From: Clytia hemisphaerica
Lineage: Eukaryota; Cnidaria; Hydrozoa; Leptothecata; Clytiidae
Direction: 5' to 3'
NCBI GenBank assembly: GCA_902728285.1
Contig: CACVBU010001038.1
Span: 162,293 to 226,292 of the forward strand
Length of the DNA stretch: 64,000 nt
The position numbers and the translations under genes are program-made. The number at the start of each line of letters is the position of its first letter. Position 1 is the first letter of the stretch. Below the pieces are notes generated by a model that did not search any database, had not been told where the DNA came from, and saw only the letters and a list, made by a program, of their open reading frames with translations. Shown here one piece after another: positions 21,869 through 34,130 of this stretch.

Positions 21869-24800
21869 TCAATAAAATTCTGTACCCTCAGAACCATAAA
21901 TATCTGTAGCCTCTGTACCATAAATTTCTGTAGCCTCCGTACCATATGATTCTGTGCCATATGATTCTGTAGCATCAGTACCATATGATTCTGTTGATCC
22001 GTCAGATACCCATGACCATGTAGCTTCACCTCCTGTTTCTGTTGTTCCTCGGGTTGTTCGTGGACGATTCGTTGCAGGTCTTCGGGTTGTTCGTGGCGCT
22101 GGTCGTGCTGTTGTTCGTGGCGCTGGTCGTGCTGTTGTTCGGCCACCGGCAGAATTACCTAATGGTTATCGTTTTCAAAAATGAAATACTGTCAACTCTC
22201 TTATTCGAGTCTCTCCTATTCAAATCTTTTTGTAATTCGAACTAAAATATTGATCCCTCAGGTTGAAATTAGTGTAAAACAGTCTTTGTAATTTGAATCT
22301 TTCTCTATTTCGAAGACAATTCTTGGCCACTTAAAGATCGATTTAGAGAGGGATGATAAAGAATACTTTCGGAAAAAATGAGGGAGAAAAGTCGGAGATT
22401 ATAACACATTTGTTGAAGTACAGAATGAAACATGGGTATTCCATATCAATATGAATAGATTTGACAAACTTTTGAAAGATAACACCCCTGTGTCACAGAC
22501 GTGTTGAAACCCTGGCCCCAATGGGAAATTGACTTTGATTTCAACCCCATCCAAAACCCAATATAAAAAATTGCACTCTTAACACATCCCCACTGGATTT
22601 TTCGACTTAGAAGAATAATAGAATTTTTATCACCATTGGGATTTCGATTGAAAGTTTCATCGGGGATCGGGGCCTATTAGACAAACTTTTTGAAAGATAC
22701 TTACATTTGAAGTAAGCTCTAACTTTTCAAAGATTTCTAAAATTTTATCTTCGCTGTGGGAAAGTTTCATTGGGGTGGGGTCCCAGCGGGTCTGTGACAC
22801 AGGGGTGTTAGATACTTACAGTTGAAATAAGCTCTAACTTCTTGTAAATCCTCTGCAGATAAATCGGGAACGTCTCCAAGGATTCGTAAGTCCTGCGCCG
22901 TTAACTTTGCACTCTGAGCATTTTTCAAGATCGTCATGGTGTTTTGACCATTTTTAGAGAATGATGACAAAGAGTATTGCATAACACTCATGTAATCATA
23001 TGGCTGTAATGTATAGCAAAAAAAATGAGGCATTTATATGTTTTTTTAATAAGCATAAATTCGAAAACAGGCTCGAAGATGCTTAGGTCGAGGGCTTGAC
23101 AAGGCTAAAAACAGCTTATAAGGATGCTAATATCACAAGCAAAATTTTAGGGAAATTCCGAAGATCCGTAAAATCTCAGCCAAAAACAGCAAAAATCTGG
23201 AAAATACATTTATTCGTAGGCTTAAGGTGATGCTTAAATTAGACTTAAATTTTTACCATATCTGAGCCTAGACATGCTTACACAAGTGCAATGCTTATAA
23301 AAAACATGTATAGTGCTTATTATTGGATTATGTTGAGGAGCAAGGCTACGCTAGTTCGTTCACCAAAAGCGATAAGACATTAGTTAATATTTAGAGTTTA
23401 GTCAGTAGTCTATATTCATCCACCGAGCTGCATTGCCAGTTCTGAATAGGACAAAACACGTGTCAGCAGATGGACATAATAAGTGCTACTACACACTACT
23501 ATAGGTGATATATGATAATTAGCAGATATTCAATGGGTAAAAGTTGGTTATTGAGATTTATTAACCCGAGGTGATGTAATATTCAACAGGCGAAGCCGAG
23601 TTAAATATACATCACCGAGGGTTAATAAATCCAATAACCAACGAAAACCTATTGAATATATGTTTTATTATATACCCAGAGGCAAAAATAAAACATTAAT
23701 TATGTCAATAGCTAAACGTTTCACTTTTAAAACACTCCCATTGGCTGCGTTTAGACCAGCCTGGCATTTGTAATTGCTTGCAGTATTCTTTTGAATTCTA
23801 TTTTTCCGCGCAATTGTTCGGTTTGTCAAACGCCTAATGATGCCAGCGTGTTGGCATTTCGTTGACATTTGAAATGCCATTTTGAGCAAAGGAATCCCCT
23901 TTTCTGGCATTTCAAATCAAACAAAGGAACCAAAACAAAGAGAAAAAATGACATTTTTGATTTTTTAAAGTATTTGCACGTTTTTTATTCAGTTCTTTCT
24001 ATAGATTGTAAAATTTGCAAGATTTGCCATAGCCTAGCCCTACGGCAAAAAGTTTCAGTCTTAATGACTGCAGTTTTTGAGAAATTCCATGCTTTTCATT
24101 GTTTGATCTGTCAAAGTTGAACTTGAGGGAATCACCTTTTCAGTAATGACTCTAAAAAGACGATTCCTTAAATGCAATGACAGAAAATACAATGGAAAAG
24201 CTATTAAAATCGAATCCCTCATGAGCAAATGCAAAATTACAAATGCCAGTTTGTCTAAACGCAGCCATAATCGAACGTTCGAATGTTTTTCTTTCTTAAT
24301 GATTTTCTTAATTACTTTAAGTCATAAAATTTGTTTATGAAATTGACAATAGATTTATTTTAATGAATTTCTTTGATAACAACAAGAGCAACAAAAAAAC
24401 TCAAACTTTGAAAGCAAAATTTGAAAAAAAATTCTACCGTGGTATAATAGCCATGGTATATCAGGAATTATTCAATGGCTGTTTTTGCCTACAGGTATAT
24501 AATAATGTGAAATGTTCCTTAACATAACCCGGATTTATTTTAAATTTAATTGTATAAAATGTATAATATCTGCTTATGACTTGCCGATTTTCGCCTTTTG
24601 AGAAAAACTTTTCCAGTCCCAAAAATGAATTAAAATAACACTAGTCAAAGAGATGAAATGAGATGAACTCATGCTCAGTTGATTCGCTAAACAGTCGATA
24701 TGAAGATATGAAATTTTTAAAGTTTAAGATTTGCGAAGTGAAATCCAATCAAAGAATTTGAGTTAACCGTAGAACAATAAGAAAGAGAACTCTTACCACG

Positions 24801-27800
24801 CTAGTTTGGAAGATGTTGTTATTTGATGCTTTGTCGAACTGACTTGCCATACCTAAATAGAGAAAACTCAGTTCAGATATCTAATTTTCTTAATTATCTA
24901 TTTTTGATGGGTTTTGAGTTTACCGGGAAAAAACAGTATTGAATATCCATAAAACCAATATAGTATCGTTTGTTGTAAAAATTAGTGATCAAAGGTACCC
25001 CTGAGGATAGGACTAAAATTACATGTTTTCCTGATGATTTCTCCATTAAATACAACCTACAAGAGACTAGTTTTTCGTCCTCCATGTATTTACGACATGT
25101 CCCTAAAGATAAACCTGCACAGGCTCTTTGGACAGAATAATCACCTCAGGGATAAAAGTTATTTAGAGATAAGAAACTTACCGTCTTGAATATTGTTCCA
25201 GTTGATTTTGATGAATTGATCACGATCGAAGCGATTCTGTTCATGATAGAATCCCATTGCATGCATCATTTCGTGCAAAACAATATCTAGCAAAAGAAAA
25301 GAAGTTTTATGATGATATAGCAGTCGTGCTGGTACGTAATATTTTTTAACGTTCATTTGACGTTTATACAGAAGAACCTGAACTCATGAAAAAAGTCTTA
25401 GGGCTATTTAGTTTATCTATAAATTTAACCAATGTCAATTCTAGTGACTATGATATAACCCTCCTTACTCGAATGATTTTTTCCTCTTTCCCCTTTCATG
25501 TTCGAGTTGTTGAATGTCGACTGTAAATCTTTTGAACCAGTAAACAATGTGAATGTGTCAATCCCGTTTCAATGCATCTTTCACCATCACCACAAGAGAA
25601 TTATACACCCCTTTCTCATAGATTCGACTCCTTCCGATTGGAAAAATTGGTATCAAAATATCAAAATCATATTCTAAATTCGAAAACAAATCCAAATCCC
25701 AAGCCATAAAAAAAGCATCTAGTTTTGGTCTGTTATATTTACCCCCACCGGGTCTGTGAGTAAAAAGTGAAGAGTAACAAGCTTACTTCTCGACTGTAAA
25801 TCAGAAAAATACGATAACATAAAAATACACCTTTTCGACCGTAGTCGCGCGTATTTAAAGGGACATAACAGTACTTGCGAAATTTGTAAACAAACTGTAT
25901 GCAGCGGATACAAAATCAAAACAAATGTCACATGTCAAAATAAAAAATCAAACCAAATATGGCTAATTTTGATTGTTCAATTGTTTTACAAGTTTGTTTT
26001 GGACACGTGATTTTAATTGTTTTTTTTAATGACACGTGGTTCGCGCAATGTTTACATTTTACTACTTTAATGTCCCTTTAATTACCCCCTAAACTCGATC
26101 CAATCCTTTTTTGATACATTTTTCTATTGTTTATAGGTGCGAAAAAAGGACTGGGACGGTTTTAGTGGAAAAAAACGAAAAATAAAATGCAATTGGTGGT
26201 TACAGTCGAAAAAAGTGCATATCACTCACGTTTTGCTTCGCATCCATCATCGATACTGATTGGTTGTTTATTCCCTTCACTGGTGTCTTTGCCCAATAAA
26301 CTGTAACAACTGAAAAGAGAAAAAACTTTTTGTTTCGACAATTGAAAAATCCCCCGTCATTCAAAAATAAATATCCCGAGAAGTTTCACTAGTATTTGCT
26401 TAAGCATTGATCACAATTTCAGGAAAATCTCTTAGGGTCCCATAAAAATATTTTGCTCCAAGGAAAACTTCAACTTATTTAATATTCATCCCAAATTTGA
26501 CTGGAAAAAATCAAAGCGGTGCGCTAACTCCTTATTTGTCACTTTGCATTTTTGTCGGAAAACACACTCCAATAGAACTTTAAAATGACCATAAATTTTC
26601 CTAGGGGTTTTGGGAAAATCACCCCAAAATCACTTAATATTGACCCCCCATTTTATAGATTTTCTCCCAGAGTACAAACCCCCCTGCTTATTCCTATTCT
26701 ATTCTATCTACTCGGAAATTAATAATAGTAAATCGATTAACAAACCCTCCATCCTTGATAAACTCAACACGATGAGCTTGGTTACTGTAAGGTACCCAAA
26801 CATCGTAACCACATCTCAAATGTTGATTCATGGATTTTATGGCTTTCTCAACGTATGGTCGAAGTCTATTTGGATAGTCAGATCTAAAGCGGAAAAAATA
26901 ACCTGGTTAGAACGAGATGTTCGAATATCCGTTTTTTATTGGGTTAGCAAGAACTTGATATAGTCTGATGCCAATGGAAATGCGTTAAAAAGTATTAGCA
27001 CTTGGCACAAAATCATTAATAAATTACAAATGGAAATGCGTTAAAAAGTATTAGCACTTGGCACAAAATCATTAATAAATTACAATTGGTCTTGAATTAT
27101 GAGAACACTTTGAGAATACCACAACAAAGACTGCAGCTAAATGCAAAATTAACGAGAAAGATTTCATCTTACCTGAAAGAGTATGGTATGACTAATCGTT
27201 CTCCGGGTTGTGTTGGATTCCAAAGGTTGATTTTGACGCTGTTTCGTTTACGATTTTCACTTTCTATTATATCGTTCTTTCGGCCTGTCAAAGCGAGTTA
27301 GAAAAAAAAATTAAGTAACGCCGCCGGCACCGCTTTAATTTGCTTACTGACTTCATAACCTAGGAACAAGATTGATAAGAATGAAATGGTCTGACCTTAT
27401 AAAAACACTCAGGAATGGTAACTAAATTGAGTTTTTCCACTCCACCCAACTTGCATAGTCTGAATAGCCTACCTCTACAAAACCCCAGGTAGTATATCCT
27501 TTAGTAGATGCCAGCAGCCTACCCAAGGTGCAAATTTTTTATGTCAAATCGTTAACATATATAAAATATTTAAATATCAAAACTAAGAATTATACCGTAT
27601 CTATGGTAGTTGACGTCAGCTACGCTTTTCAAGTGACCTGGGGACAAGTTAAAAAACAATGAAATTAGTGTCGGTTTTTACCGAAAATTTCAACTTTGAG
27701 ATTTTACAGGGTTTTAGTTGGACTTTATGACACGCCCACACAAAATCAAAATACTCAGTCATAAAACCTGATCTAGTGGGTGTATGATGATAACATTTGG

Positions 27801-30394
27801 TATACATATTAGGATTATGTTAAATGTCAAAAAGTTTCAGTGTCAAAAAAAGTTTTTTTCTGTGAGCTATTAACAAAAAACCACCAACCACCAAGGTGGT
27901 GGAAATCACCCCTCCCCTGATAAAAAGCGGGTTAAGCTTTGAAACGTACCAAATTTCTTCCTTGTATCAAGTACTCGTTTCAACACTTTCGTCTCTCCAA
28001 TGATGTGTTTCAATTTCTTTGCAAGGCGTTTGAAGTTGGACACTACAGTTTGGAGAGAAAGAAGAATAGGAAATTAGGATAGTGGTTAAAAGGAGTCATA
28101 AAAAGACCTAATACTATAGATTAATTTCGATCGAAGATTGGGACGGAGACGCCATGAAGTCCAGTTTCAAATCATAGTTTAAGTCAACTATTGATTATGT
28201 GGACAATACTGGGCATGTCTAAAGATGTATACAAAGCCATGGTTACCAAGATAATTTGATCAACTTCTAAATCAGAATGTAAATAGGGCTTAATTAGGCC
28301 AAGCTGCAACGGCTGCAATAAAATCGTAAACCTCCCGGAATAAAGTCTTACCATCATTATGTTGGATTCGCTCAATATCTCCATGTCGATCTAAAGTAAA
28401 CAGAAAAATTAAATAAAAGGCCTGTTTAGAAGATTAAGATAGATTAAGATTAAGATATAGTTGGATATATCAGCATAAATCATATAGTATTTCGTGATCA
28501 TTCAGTTTAAAAAATGTGTCAAGGAAAAAGGCTGAGTGGACTTAAATCAAGAAAGAATTTAACAGCTTAACCCTTTAAGTACCACGGTAATTTTTCAAGA
28601 AGAAAATTGCTAGTTCAAACTTTAAAGGCTTATGTCTCCGGATCTAGAAGGAGTTTGTAGCTCGTTTATAGTTCGTTGGATAGCTTAAGAGATTTAGGCG
28701 GACCTGCCTGAATGATAAAAAGGAGCCCAGTAGTAAAAATTCAAATTAATTCGCTAGAGGACAGAATCAAGTACAGCAGGGCTAATTTTGGAAGTTCTTG
28801 GATTACTCGTTGACCGAAAATAGTCAAAAACGGTCAAAATCTTAAAAAAGTTGATTTTTGTCAAATCTTTGCATTTTTCTTACTTTCTTTTTTCTCATTG
28901 GAAAGACTTACTTTTGATTTTTTTTTTGCTTGACCATGAAACCCAATCCAATTCCTACGAGTTAGACCAAGAATGACGATTTCTAACACAAACTGGGCAT
29001 TACAGGAGGGCTTGGTACTTAAAGGGTTAAGAAATGGGAATAACCTTTTTATATAACATTGTGTAAAACATATGTACTATCACTTACGATAAAAATTCTC
29101 GTTGACTTCAATTTCCGTCGGGGGTCGAAAGACGCCTGGAAAAAAGATTGCAATATCGCTGAACAATGGAAAAAAGTCATAGTCTAAAAAGGGTCTTGTT
29201 AAACCGCCCTTTAAAGTGTATAAACAAATGTCTGGCCGAAGATAAGATGAAGTATAAATTAGGCGTTTTAAGCCGCGTTTTGATTTTCATCAAAAGTTTA
29301 GAAGTATCCAGCATAAAACGGAGGATTACTCACTGGTTCTGCTGTGATTAAAAAACTAATTTAGTAAAATATAGCCTTTTTTATAAGAATAATTTTATAA
29401 GAACAGCAAGGCACCAAAATAAAGAACAATCTAAGAACAATGCTGAGTAAATTTTTATTCAAATTAAGGGTCAAAATAGTACAAATAGGGTATTAAACCT
29501 AAATTACTTCATTTTGGTTCTTTAAATAAGAAAAGGACACGAATTATTTGAGTGCCAAAAACAGATAAGAGCACCCGATCCTCATCAAACATTAATTGTT
29601 TTTATAAAAAAGGTGTATCTAATATTTATTGATCGATGCCTTTTTAGGAAACAAAAAGAGTGAACCGACAGCCTTTACCCTATTTTGGGTACTACTGTGA
29701 AAGCGACTGTAGTTCAGTGGTAGAGCATCCAGCTACAGTTCGCAAGGTTGTGGTTTCAACCCCCAGCTGGGTCATACCAAAGATTCTCAAAATGGTACTT
29801 GATGTCTCTCTGCTTGATGCTCAGCAATTAAGAGATGGATCAAGGGTAAGTGGAGATATCGAGGGAGAAATAGTGGCGCCCTCCCCTCTGGGTAGATAGC
29901 TATCGAAAGAGTCGCAGACTTACTTATTGTAAAAAGAAACCATTCTATTCAAGACCCTGTATTACAAAATCAAAGGAGATGGGATATATCGTAAGATTTC
30001 GCGGGAGTATGATTTCGCGGATGGCATTATTGGAAAACAATATTTTTATGATTTCGTTGCTTTACTGCCAAATCATGCATGTTGGTTGTCAAAATACGCA
30101 TTGTTAGCGCTTCATTGAAGCCAGTAAACATTTAAAAAGGAGTTTAATTTACAAGTTTTGAGTTTAGCTTAAACATTCTTCGCGGATAAGGACTTTCTAA
30201 ATTTCCATTGAGACTTAATCTCGCGGATGGCGCCCCCAAATCCGCGAAATCAATGAAATTCAATATCTGCGAAATTTTATACTATTAAAGTAGGTAAACA
30301 GGAGAACAGATACTAAAAATAATATTATACCGTGTTTTGGTAAAGCATCAAGTGTAACCACTATAAGCGATACAGCCAAGAATATCAACTTCAT
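21869..30394 (-). CDS. Astacin-family (M12A) zinc metalloprotease, 11 exons
   Basis: Exons (minus): 30331-30394, 29088-29135, 28352-28390, 27950-28042, 27173-27284, 26746-26883, 26230-26309, 25182-25286, 24797-24852, 22820-23003 and 21869-22158. All introns are GT-AG and the phases agree, giving 402 residues. Order: signal peptide ([17 protein letters not shown]), propeptide to about 95 ending in the basic site RKR (93-95), catalytic domain about 96-307, then a Thr/Pro/Arg-rich linker and a repeat tail. The zinc site is [13 protein letters not shown], with His196, Glu197, His200 and His206. The Met-turn is SVMQY (251-255; most astacins have H where this has Q), with zinc-side Tyr255. Cys143-Cys307 and Cys166-Cys188 match the two canonical astacin disulfides. 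No aspartate-switch FxGD is obvious in the propeptide. The enzyme should be secreted and cleave extracellular matrix, growth-factor or food proteins. The tail (308-402) has no CUB, EGF or ShK domain but repeats [14 protein letters not shown]. Several introns contain MITEs. Confidence 0.85.
22482..22808. mobile_element. MITE family A, rearranged, in the last astacin intron
   Basis: The ends ACACCCCTGTGTCACAG and CTGTGACACAGGGGTGT are perfect inverted copies, flanked by TA (22480-22481 and 22809-22810). The right end lies only nine bases from the last exon-10 base and leaves the donor GTAAGTATC intact. Inside, at about 22680-22740, is a second, diverged copy of the neighbouring exon 10 end plus donor plus intron start (…TTACTTCAAAT|GTAAGTATC… on the minus strand), so host sequence has been duplicated between two MITE portions. 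Confidence 0.8.
23037..23308. mobile_element. MITE family E, TA TSD
   Basis: The left end TATGTTTTTTTAATAAGCAT and the inverted right end ATGCTTATAAAAAACATG are each flanked by TA (23035-23036 and 23309-23310). It belongs with 5817-6190. It sits 33 bp upstream of exon 10 of the astacin gene, near the region where a branch point and pyrimidine tract would lie. Confidence 0.7.
26973..27084. repeat. Perfect 56-bp tandem duplication
   Basis: The unit starting AATGGAAATGCGTTAAAAAG occurs twice in a row with no mismatch (second copy from 27029). It lies in the astacin intron between exons 5 and 6. The identity implies a recent event or an assembly artefact. Confidence 0.8.
28571..29026. mobile_element. 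MITE with TTAA TSD and CCCTTTAAGTACC termini
   Basis: The ends CCCTTTAAGTACCA and TGGTACTTAAAGGG are perfect inverted copies, flanked on both sides by TTAA (28567-28570 and 29027-29030). A TTAA target and a CCCTTT start are the hallmark of piggyBac-type elements. At 456 bp without a frame it is a non-autonomous derivative. It lies in the intron between astacin exons 2 and 3. Confidence 0.8.
29697..29930 (+). mobile_element. tRNA-derived SINE
   Basis: The head (29698-29771) resembles a tRNA and has RNA polymerase III boxes: an A box TGTAGTTCAGTGG at 29708-29720 and a B box GGTTTCAACCC at 29752-29762, correctly spaced at about 30 nt. The anticodon and acceptor stems do not form a proper tRNA, and a body ending in 'gggtcgcagac'-like sequence follows, shared with the fragment at 21371-21480. 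It is transcribed antisense to the astacin gene, inside its first intron (between exons 1 and 2). Confidence 0.75.
29985..30300. mobile_element. Repeat with 'TTTCGCGGA' words
   Basis: The left part ATTTCGCGGGAGTATGATTTCGCGGATGG and right part with CCAAATCCGCGAAATCAATGAAATT…TCTGCGAAAT are inverted relatives bounding about 300 bp; the motifs are given by their key words GATTTCGCGG and CCGCGAAATC. A similar element with 'ACTAATTTTCGCGG' words lies at about 46360-46550. These probably are MITEs of a widespread family; exact ends are uncertain. It lies in the first astacin intron. Confidence 0.5.
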
Positions 30395-30537
30395 TTTTGA
30401 AAATGTATCTAGATGATAGAAAAGAATTAAATTTGAAAATAACGAGGTAAGCCAGTGTCCTATTTATAATGACATAATGATATTTTAAAATTAATTACCA
30501 TATAAATGCAAGATAAGCCTGGTACGGGCACCAAGTA

Positions 30538-30829
30538 TAGACACACATGTGTCACAGAGACAGCGGGTCCCCCATCCCTCTGGGAAATTTAGCCAAAGTT
30601 TCATCCCCAGTAGGAAAAATACCCTAATTAAATACAATTTCAGCCCAATTGTCCACCCATTTAAAGTTCAATGCAAAAATTGCTCACTTAAACCCCGACC
30701 ATTGTATTTTTTAGGTTGAATTTCTATCACAATTGGGAATTTGATAAAAAATTCATCCTTGCTGTGGGGATTTCCCTGGATTTCCCTATCTGCCGCGAAA
30801 CCCTCCAAAACGTCACTGAACCAGGGGTG
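30538..30829. mobile_element. MITE family A, diverged copy
   Basis: The left end CACACATGTGTCACAG and right end CAGGGGTGT with TA on both sides match family A but with many changes. The interior shows the family's 'cccagt..gaaa.ttcatcccc' body. It lies about 150 bp upstream of the astacin start codon (minus strand), so it may be in the promoter region. Confidence 0.6.
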
Positions 30830-30839
30830 TATAAAACTA

Positions 30840-32440
30840 AATAAAATTTTTTTTGTACCTGTTCCTGTTCCAATTATTGATGACTTTGATGGAGCACAAC
30901 TAAAAATCTGAATTTTTGAAAAAAATTCCCTTCCTTGCGACTCTCTCGGACTATGTCAGAAGAAAGGCTTTAATTTAATAGAAAGTAGTCACCGCATTAT
31001 AGTTTAGTAGTCGTATCTTTAATAAAATTCAATTAATTATGTATAGGAAAGGTTGTAATAATGTATCTCTATGTATATGAATTTTGCTTTGCTTGTAGTA
31101 AGCTGTGTTTAAACTTCGATGACATAAATTTGAAAGAGGCAATCTCGTACACAGAGCACTACTTTTTAGGTTGGCAAATGATGTAAAAATTATTGTTTTA
31201 TTTTGTTGATACAAAATGTTAAGTTTGTACTAATTTTGGAATTTTGTAATAAGAAGGGACTCCATGATTAAGGATCAAAAGCGACTAAAATTTGCGGTGT
31301 TTTTAAAGATATTTTAACAAGAAAAACAGACGTAGACTAGATAATTGCTCGCCTGTCCGCATCCCCTCTGAAATGGTTTGATATAGGGGATGTGTACTTA
31401 CCCCCGTCTTTGTGTTTTTGAAAAAGAAATTTGATTAGCTTGATTAGTAAGTTAAACTTTGAATTAAAAATTGGATTTCTAAACCTTTTTAAAGAAAATC
31501 AAAATTACCCCAAATTTTTGGGCATCTCTCGGACGGGAATTTTATACACGCTACGCATCCACTATATCAAAACATATCAGAGAGGATGCGTGCAGCCCAA
31601 ATATTCGGCTTATCCCTAGGGGTCAAATTTTTAGGTCACATTAAGGCTCCCCTGATGATTCATTTCAGCGCCCATTTCTTTTTTTACTAAAACAGTGATT
31701 TTTAGCGAAGCTAGGAAAAGCTAGCAAAATTTAGCAGTATTTTATATGAAATCAAATAAATTCTTATAAATTTTCACACCCATTAGAGCTAGAACACTGA
31801 GCCCTAAACCCTCAACTTCACTGGAGAAAATTTTATATTTTCAAAGAAGTAGGCAGTAAAATCGGTGTCAAGTTACATATTTTATCCAAAACTAGCAAAA
31901 ATTAGATGCCAATTTATTCATCCCCAAAACGCCTGTGTAAGGGAGCACTGTTAAAATTAGGATGAGCTGGAGTTTTTACAAGATACTTCACTAATTGGTC
32001 ATTTAATGTGATAGAGATGACGTGTTCTTTAGAAAAAGTAATAAGATTGTGTTGGTTCAAAAATCACAGATTTGTTAATTCAAACGAAAGCTTGAAGCTC
32101 AAAACCCATCCAAAGCTGGTCTTGTCCGATTTCGTTAACATTAGCAAATAACCCATGTTTACAAATTGAAGAAAAATAGAGAAACTCTATGAAAAGTTTC
32201 AGGCGATAAAAAATCCGCAGCAAACCTTGACAAGTTCAATCAACTCATGTAAAGGTGCACATTAGTTTGTTTGAGAAATCCAATTTTTCATAACTTTTGA
32301 AACAAAAAGATACTCTCGAAAATTAGAAGGTAAGGTGACAAGTTATCAAAACACAAAAAGAAGCCCCACGACACTTATAAAATACAAAAAGGTTAATAAA
32401 CCAAACGATACTTAGAACTTCTATTTGATGACTCCCAATG
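30840..32440. other. Intergenic, nothing recognised
   Basis: AT-rich sequence without a supported gene or a clear inverted-repeat element. Short frames at 31029-31214 and 31431-31619 have chance-like composition. Confidence 0.4.
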
Positions 32441-32648
32441 GACCTTTTCATAAATTACGTCACGAACATCACTTGCCTCGTATTCAAACGATTGCCATGG
32501 TGATTGTGTTCCTTGAGACATTAAATGATTATTTTATGAATAGGAAGTATAGTTTTAATAAAATCCACTGGGAGTTAATCACCATGGCAATAATTTCAAG
32601 ATGAGGCACAACCGTAAGTGATGTTCGTAACGTAATTTGTTCATGTGG
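32441..32648. mobile_element. MITE family C
   Basis: The termini are ACCTTTTCATAAATTACGTC and inverted ACGTAATTTGTTCATGT, with inner 'GAACATCACTT' arms and 'CCATGGTGATT' words. It is in the opposite orientation to the copy at 56043-56241. A TSD is not visible on the left side. Confidence 0.7.
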
Positions 32649-33779
32649 GGGTTATTCACGCTGTTTTTTAACACCTTGGAACAAAGGTTTACACGTTTTT
32701 TATAAGAACAAACTATTTCTGTACCTAACTCGTGATATTAACCCTTGAAAACCGTGTTTTTCAGCCAGAAACACCTATTTTGTCCAGTTTTTGCGCTTTT
32801 TGAAGCTCAATATCTCGAGTTAGGCACTGAAATCACCTATAATAAAATATCTCTAATCCTAATTTTTTGAGAGCTTTCCAAAAATATACAACAGGTCTCC
32901 GTTTTCTCGAGCTAAAATTTTCATTAATTTTTAACCCTATGATTTTTGCCTGGGACCGTAATATTTGTCCGAAAATCACACCAAAGTGTCCGAAAAAAGA
33001 TTGGAAACATAGTAATTTCGATTCCCCTACCCCTTAGCTTTCCAAAAATGTATAACAAGTGCTTCTAGTTCTAACAAAACAGTCGAGCGATTTTACAAAA
33101 TGCCCTCTACTATCTCGGGTCGAAGACTTGCGTATCGTTTTGTCTCGTATATCTCGTATATCCGACAGTAACCTTACTTACTTATACTTTATAATTTCTT
33201 TCATGCGATGTGACGACGATAAACGGAGACAACAAGACACGCTACCCGTAACCAATCCAGCAAACGACTAATGATAAATTGGGCGAATCGGATATACGAG
33301 ACAAAACGATACGCGAGTCATCACCGGAACTTATACTCCAGGAAAGAACCAGAACTTACCAAACGATACGATAATATACCGGAATGTGGACAATTGAGGT
33401 TCAATATTACCACTAAACAAAGTATTGAGATATTGGTAATTACAAGAGACTTAAGAACAGTGCTTTAACCCTCGAGGACGCGACCGTGCATTGGGACGAG
33501 GAATATGTATTTTCTTCTAGTGAAGGGGTTTGTGGCTCATCCGGCCGGTTCGCAATCACTTCGCAAACAGCAATGACATTCAAGCTAGAAAATTTTTATA
33601 CTGTACCCAACGAGCAAACGCCTTGTATTTTATATTATTCGCTGTCCAGAGTATCCTCAGTGCTGACAAAAGAACCCGAACACCAACATTTAAAGAAAAC
33701 ACTGTGTCTTTTCTTTATTGTGGGTAAGGGAGTTTAAGGGTATTTGTTGGGAGTTACTATGGTTCAGAGTTAGAGAAGA

Positions 33780-34130
33780 GTAGTAGCGCCATTAGGTTAC
33801 CATTTTTCAAAAAAACTCGATCAAAGATTTTGCTTGGCCAGGATTGAGAAACTTATTCCAGGAGGCCCCCCCCCAGCGGTTTGCATGATGGCGTGATTGG
33901 GACTTTTTTCTTGCGCGATGGCGTGATCAAATTTTTGACGTGATGCGTGATAGGGCAAAAATTTGAGGCGTGATTTGGGCTATTTTTCACTATTTTTTGC
34001 GTGATGACAAATTTTAGCGATTTTCGTGAGGCGTGATGGAGAAAATCTTTTTGCGTGATGGCGTGATTAGGGGTGCCGCTGGGGGGCCTCTTCCAGGGTA
34101 TATTAACATCAGTGGTCGTCAGGTATGAAG
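33780..34130. mobile_element. Family G MITE remnant carrying a second MITE (33862-34090)
   Basis: The flanks 33782-33861 ('…actcgatcaaagattttgcttggcca') and 34091-34120 ('ttccagggtatattaacatcagtgg') together make the right third of a family G element. It is split by a 229-bp MITE with ends GAGGCCCCCCCCCAGCGG and CCGCTGGGGGGCCTC and a perfect 6-bp TSD, TTCCAG (33856-33861 and 34091-34096). The inserted MITE is a relative of 7930-8271, and its body is again made of GCGTGAT words. Confidence 0.8.

Noticed and set aside
21954-22184. Plus-strand frame with VPYDSVAS repeats and an RVVRGAGR tail, and minus-strand frame 21805-22146 with QNHMV repeats
   Set aside because: Both are shadows of the last astacin exon (21869-22158), whose third frame on the minus strand is fully open, starts after an AG acceptor and continues exon 10 in phase. 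The plus frame has stops in the repeat, and neither has a proper start.
29698-29771. A functional tRNA gene
   Set aside because: The polymerase III boxes are present, but the acceptor and anticodon stems do not pair well and a SINE body follows that is shared with 21371-21480.
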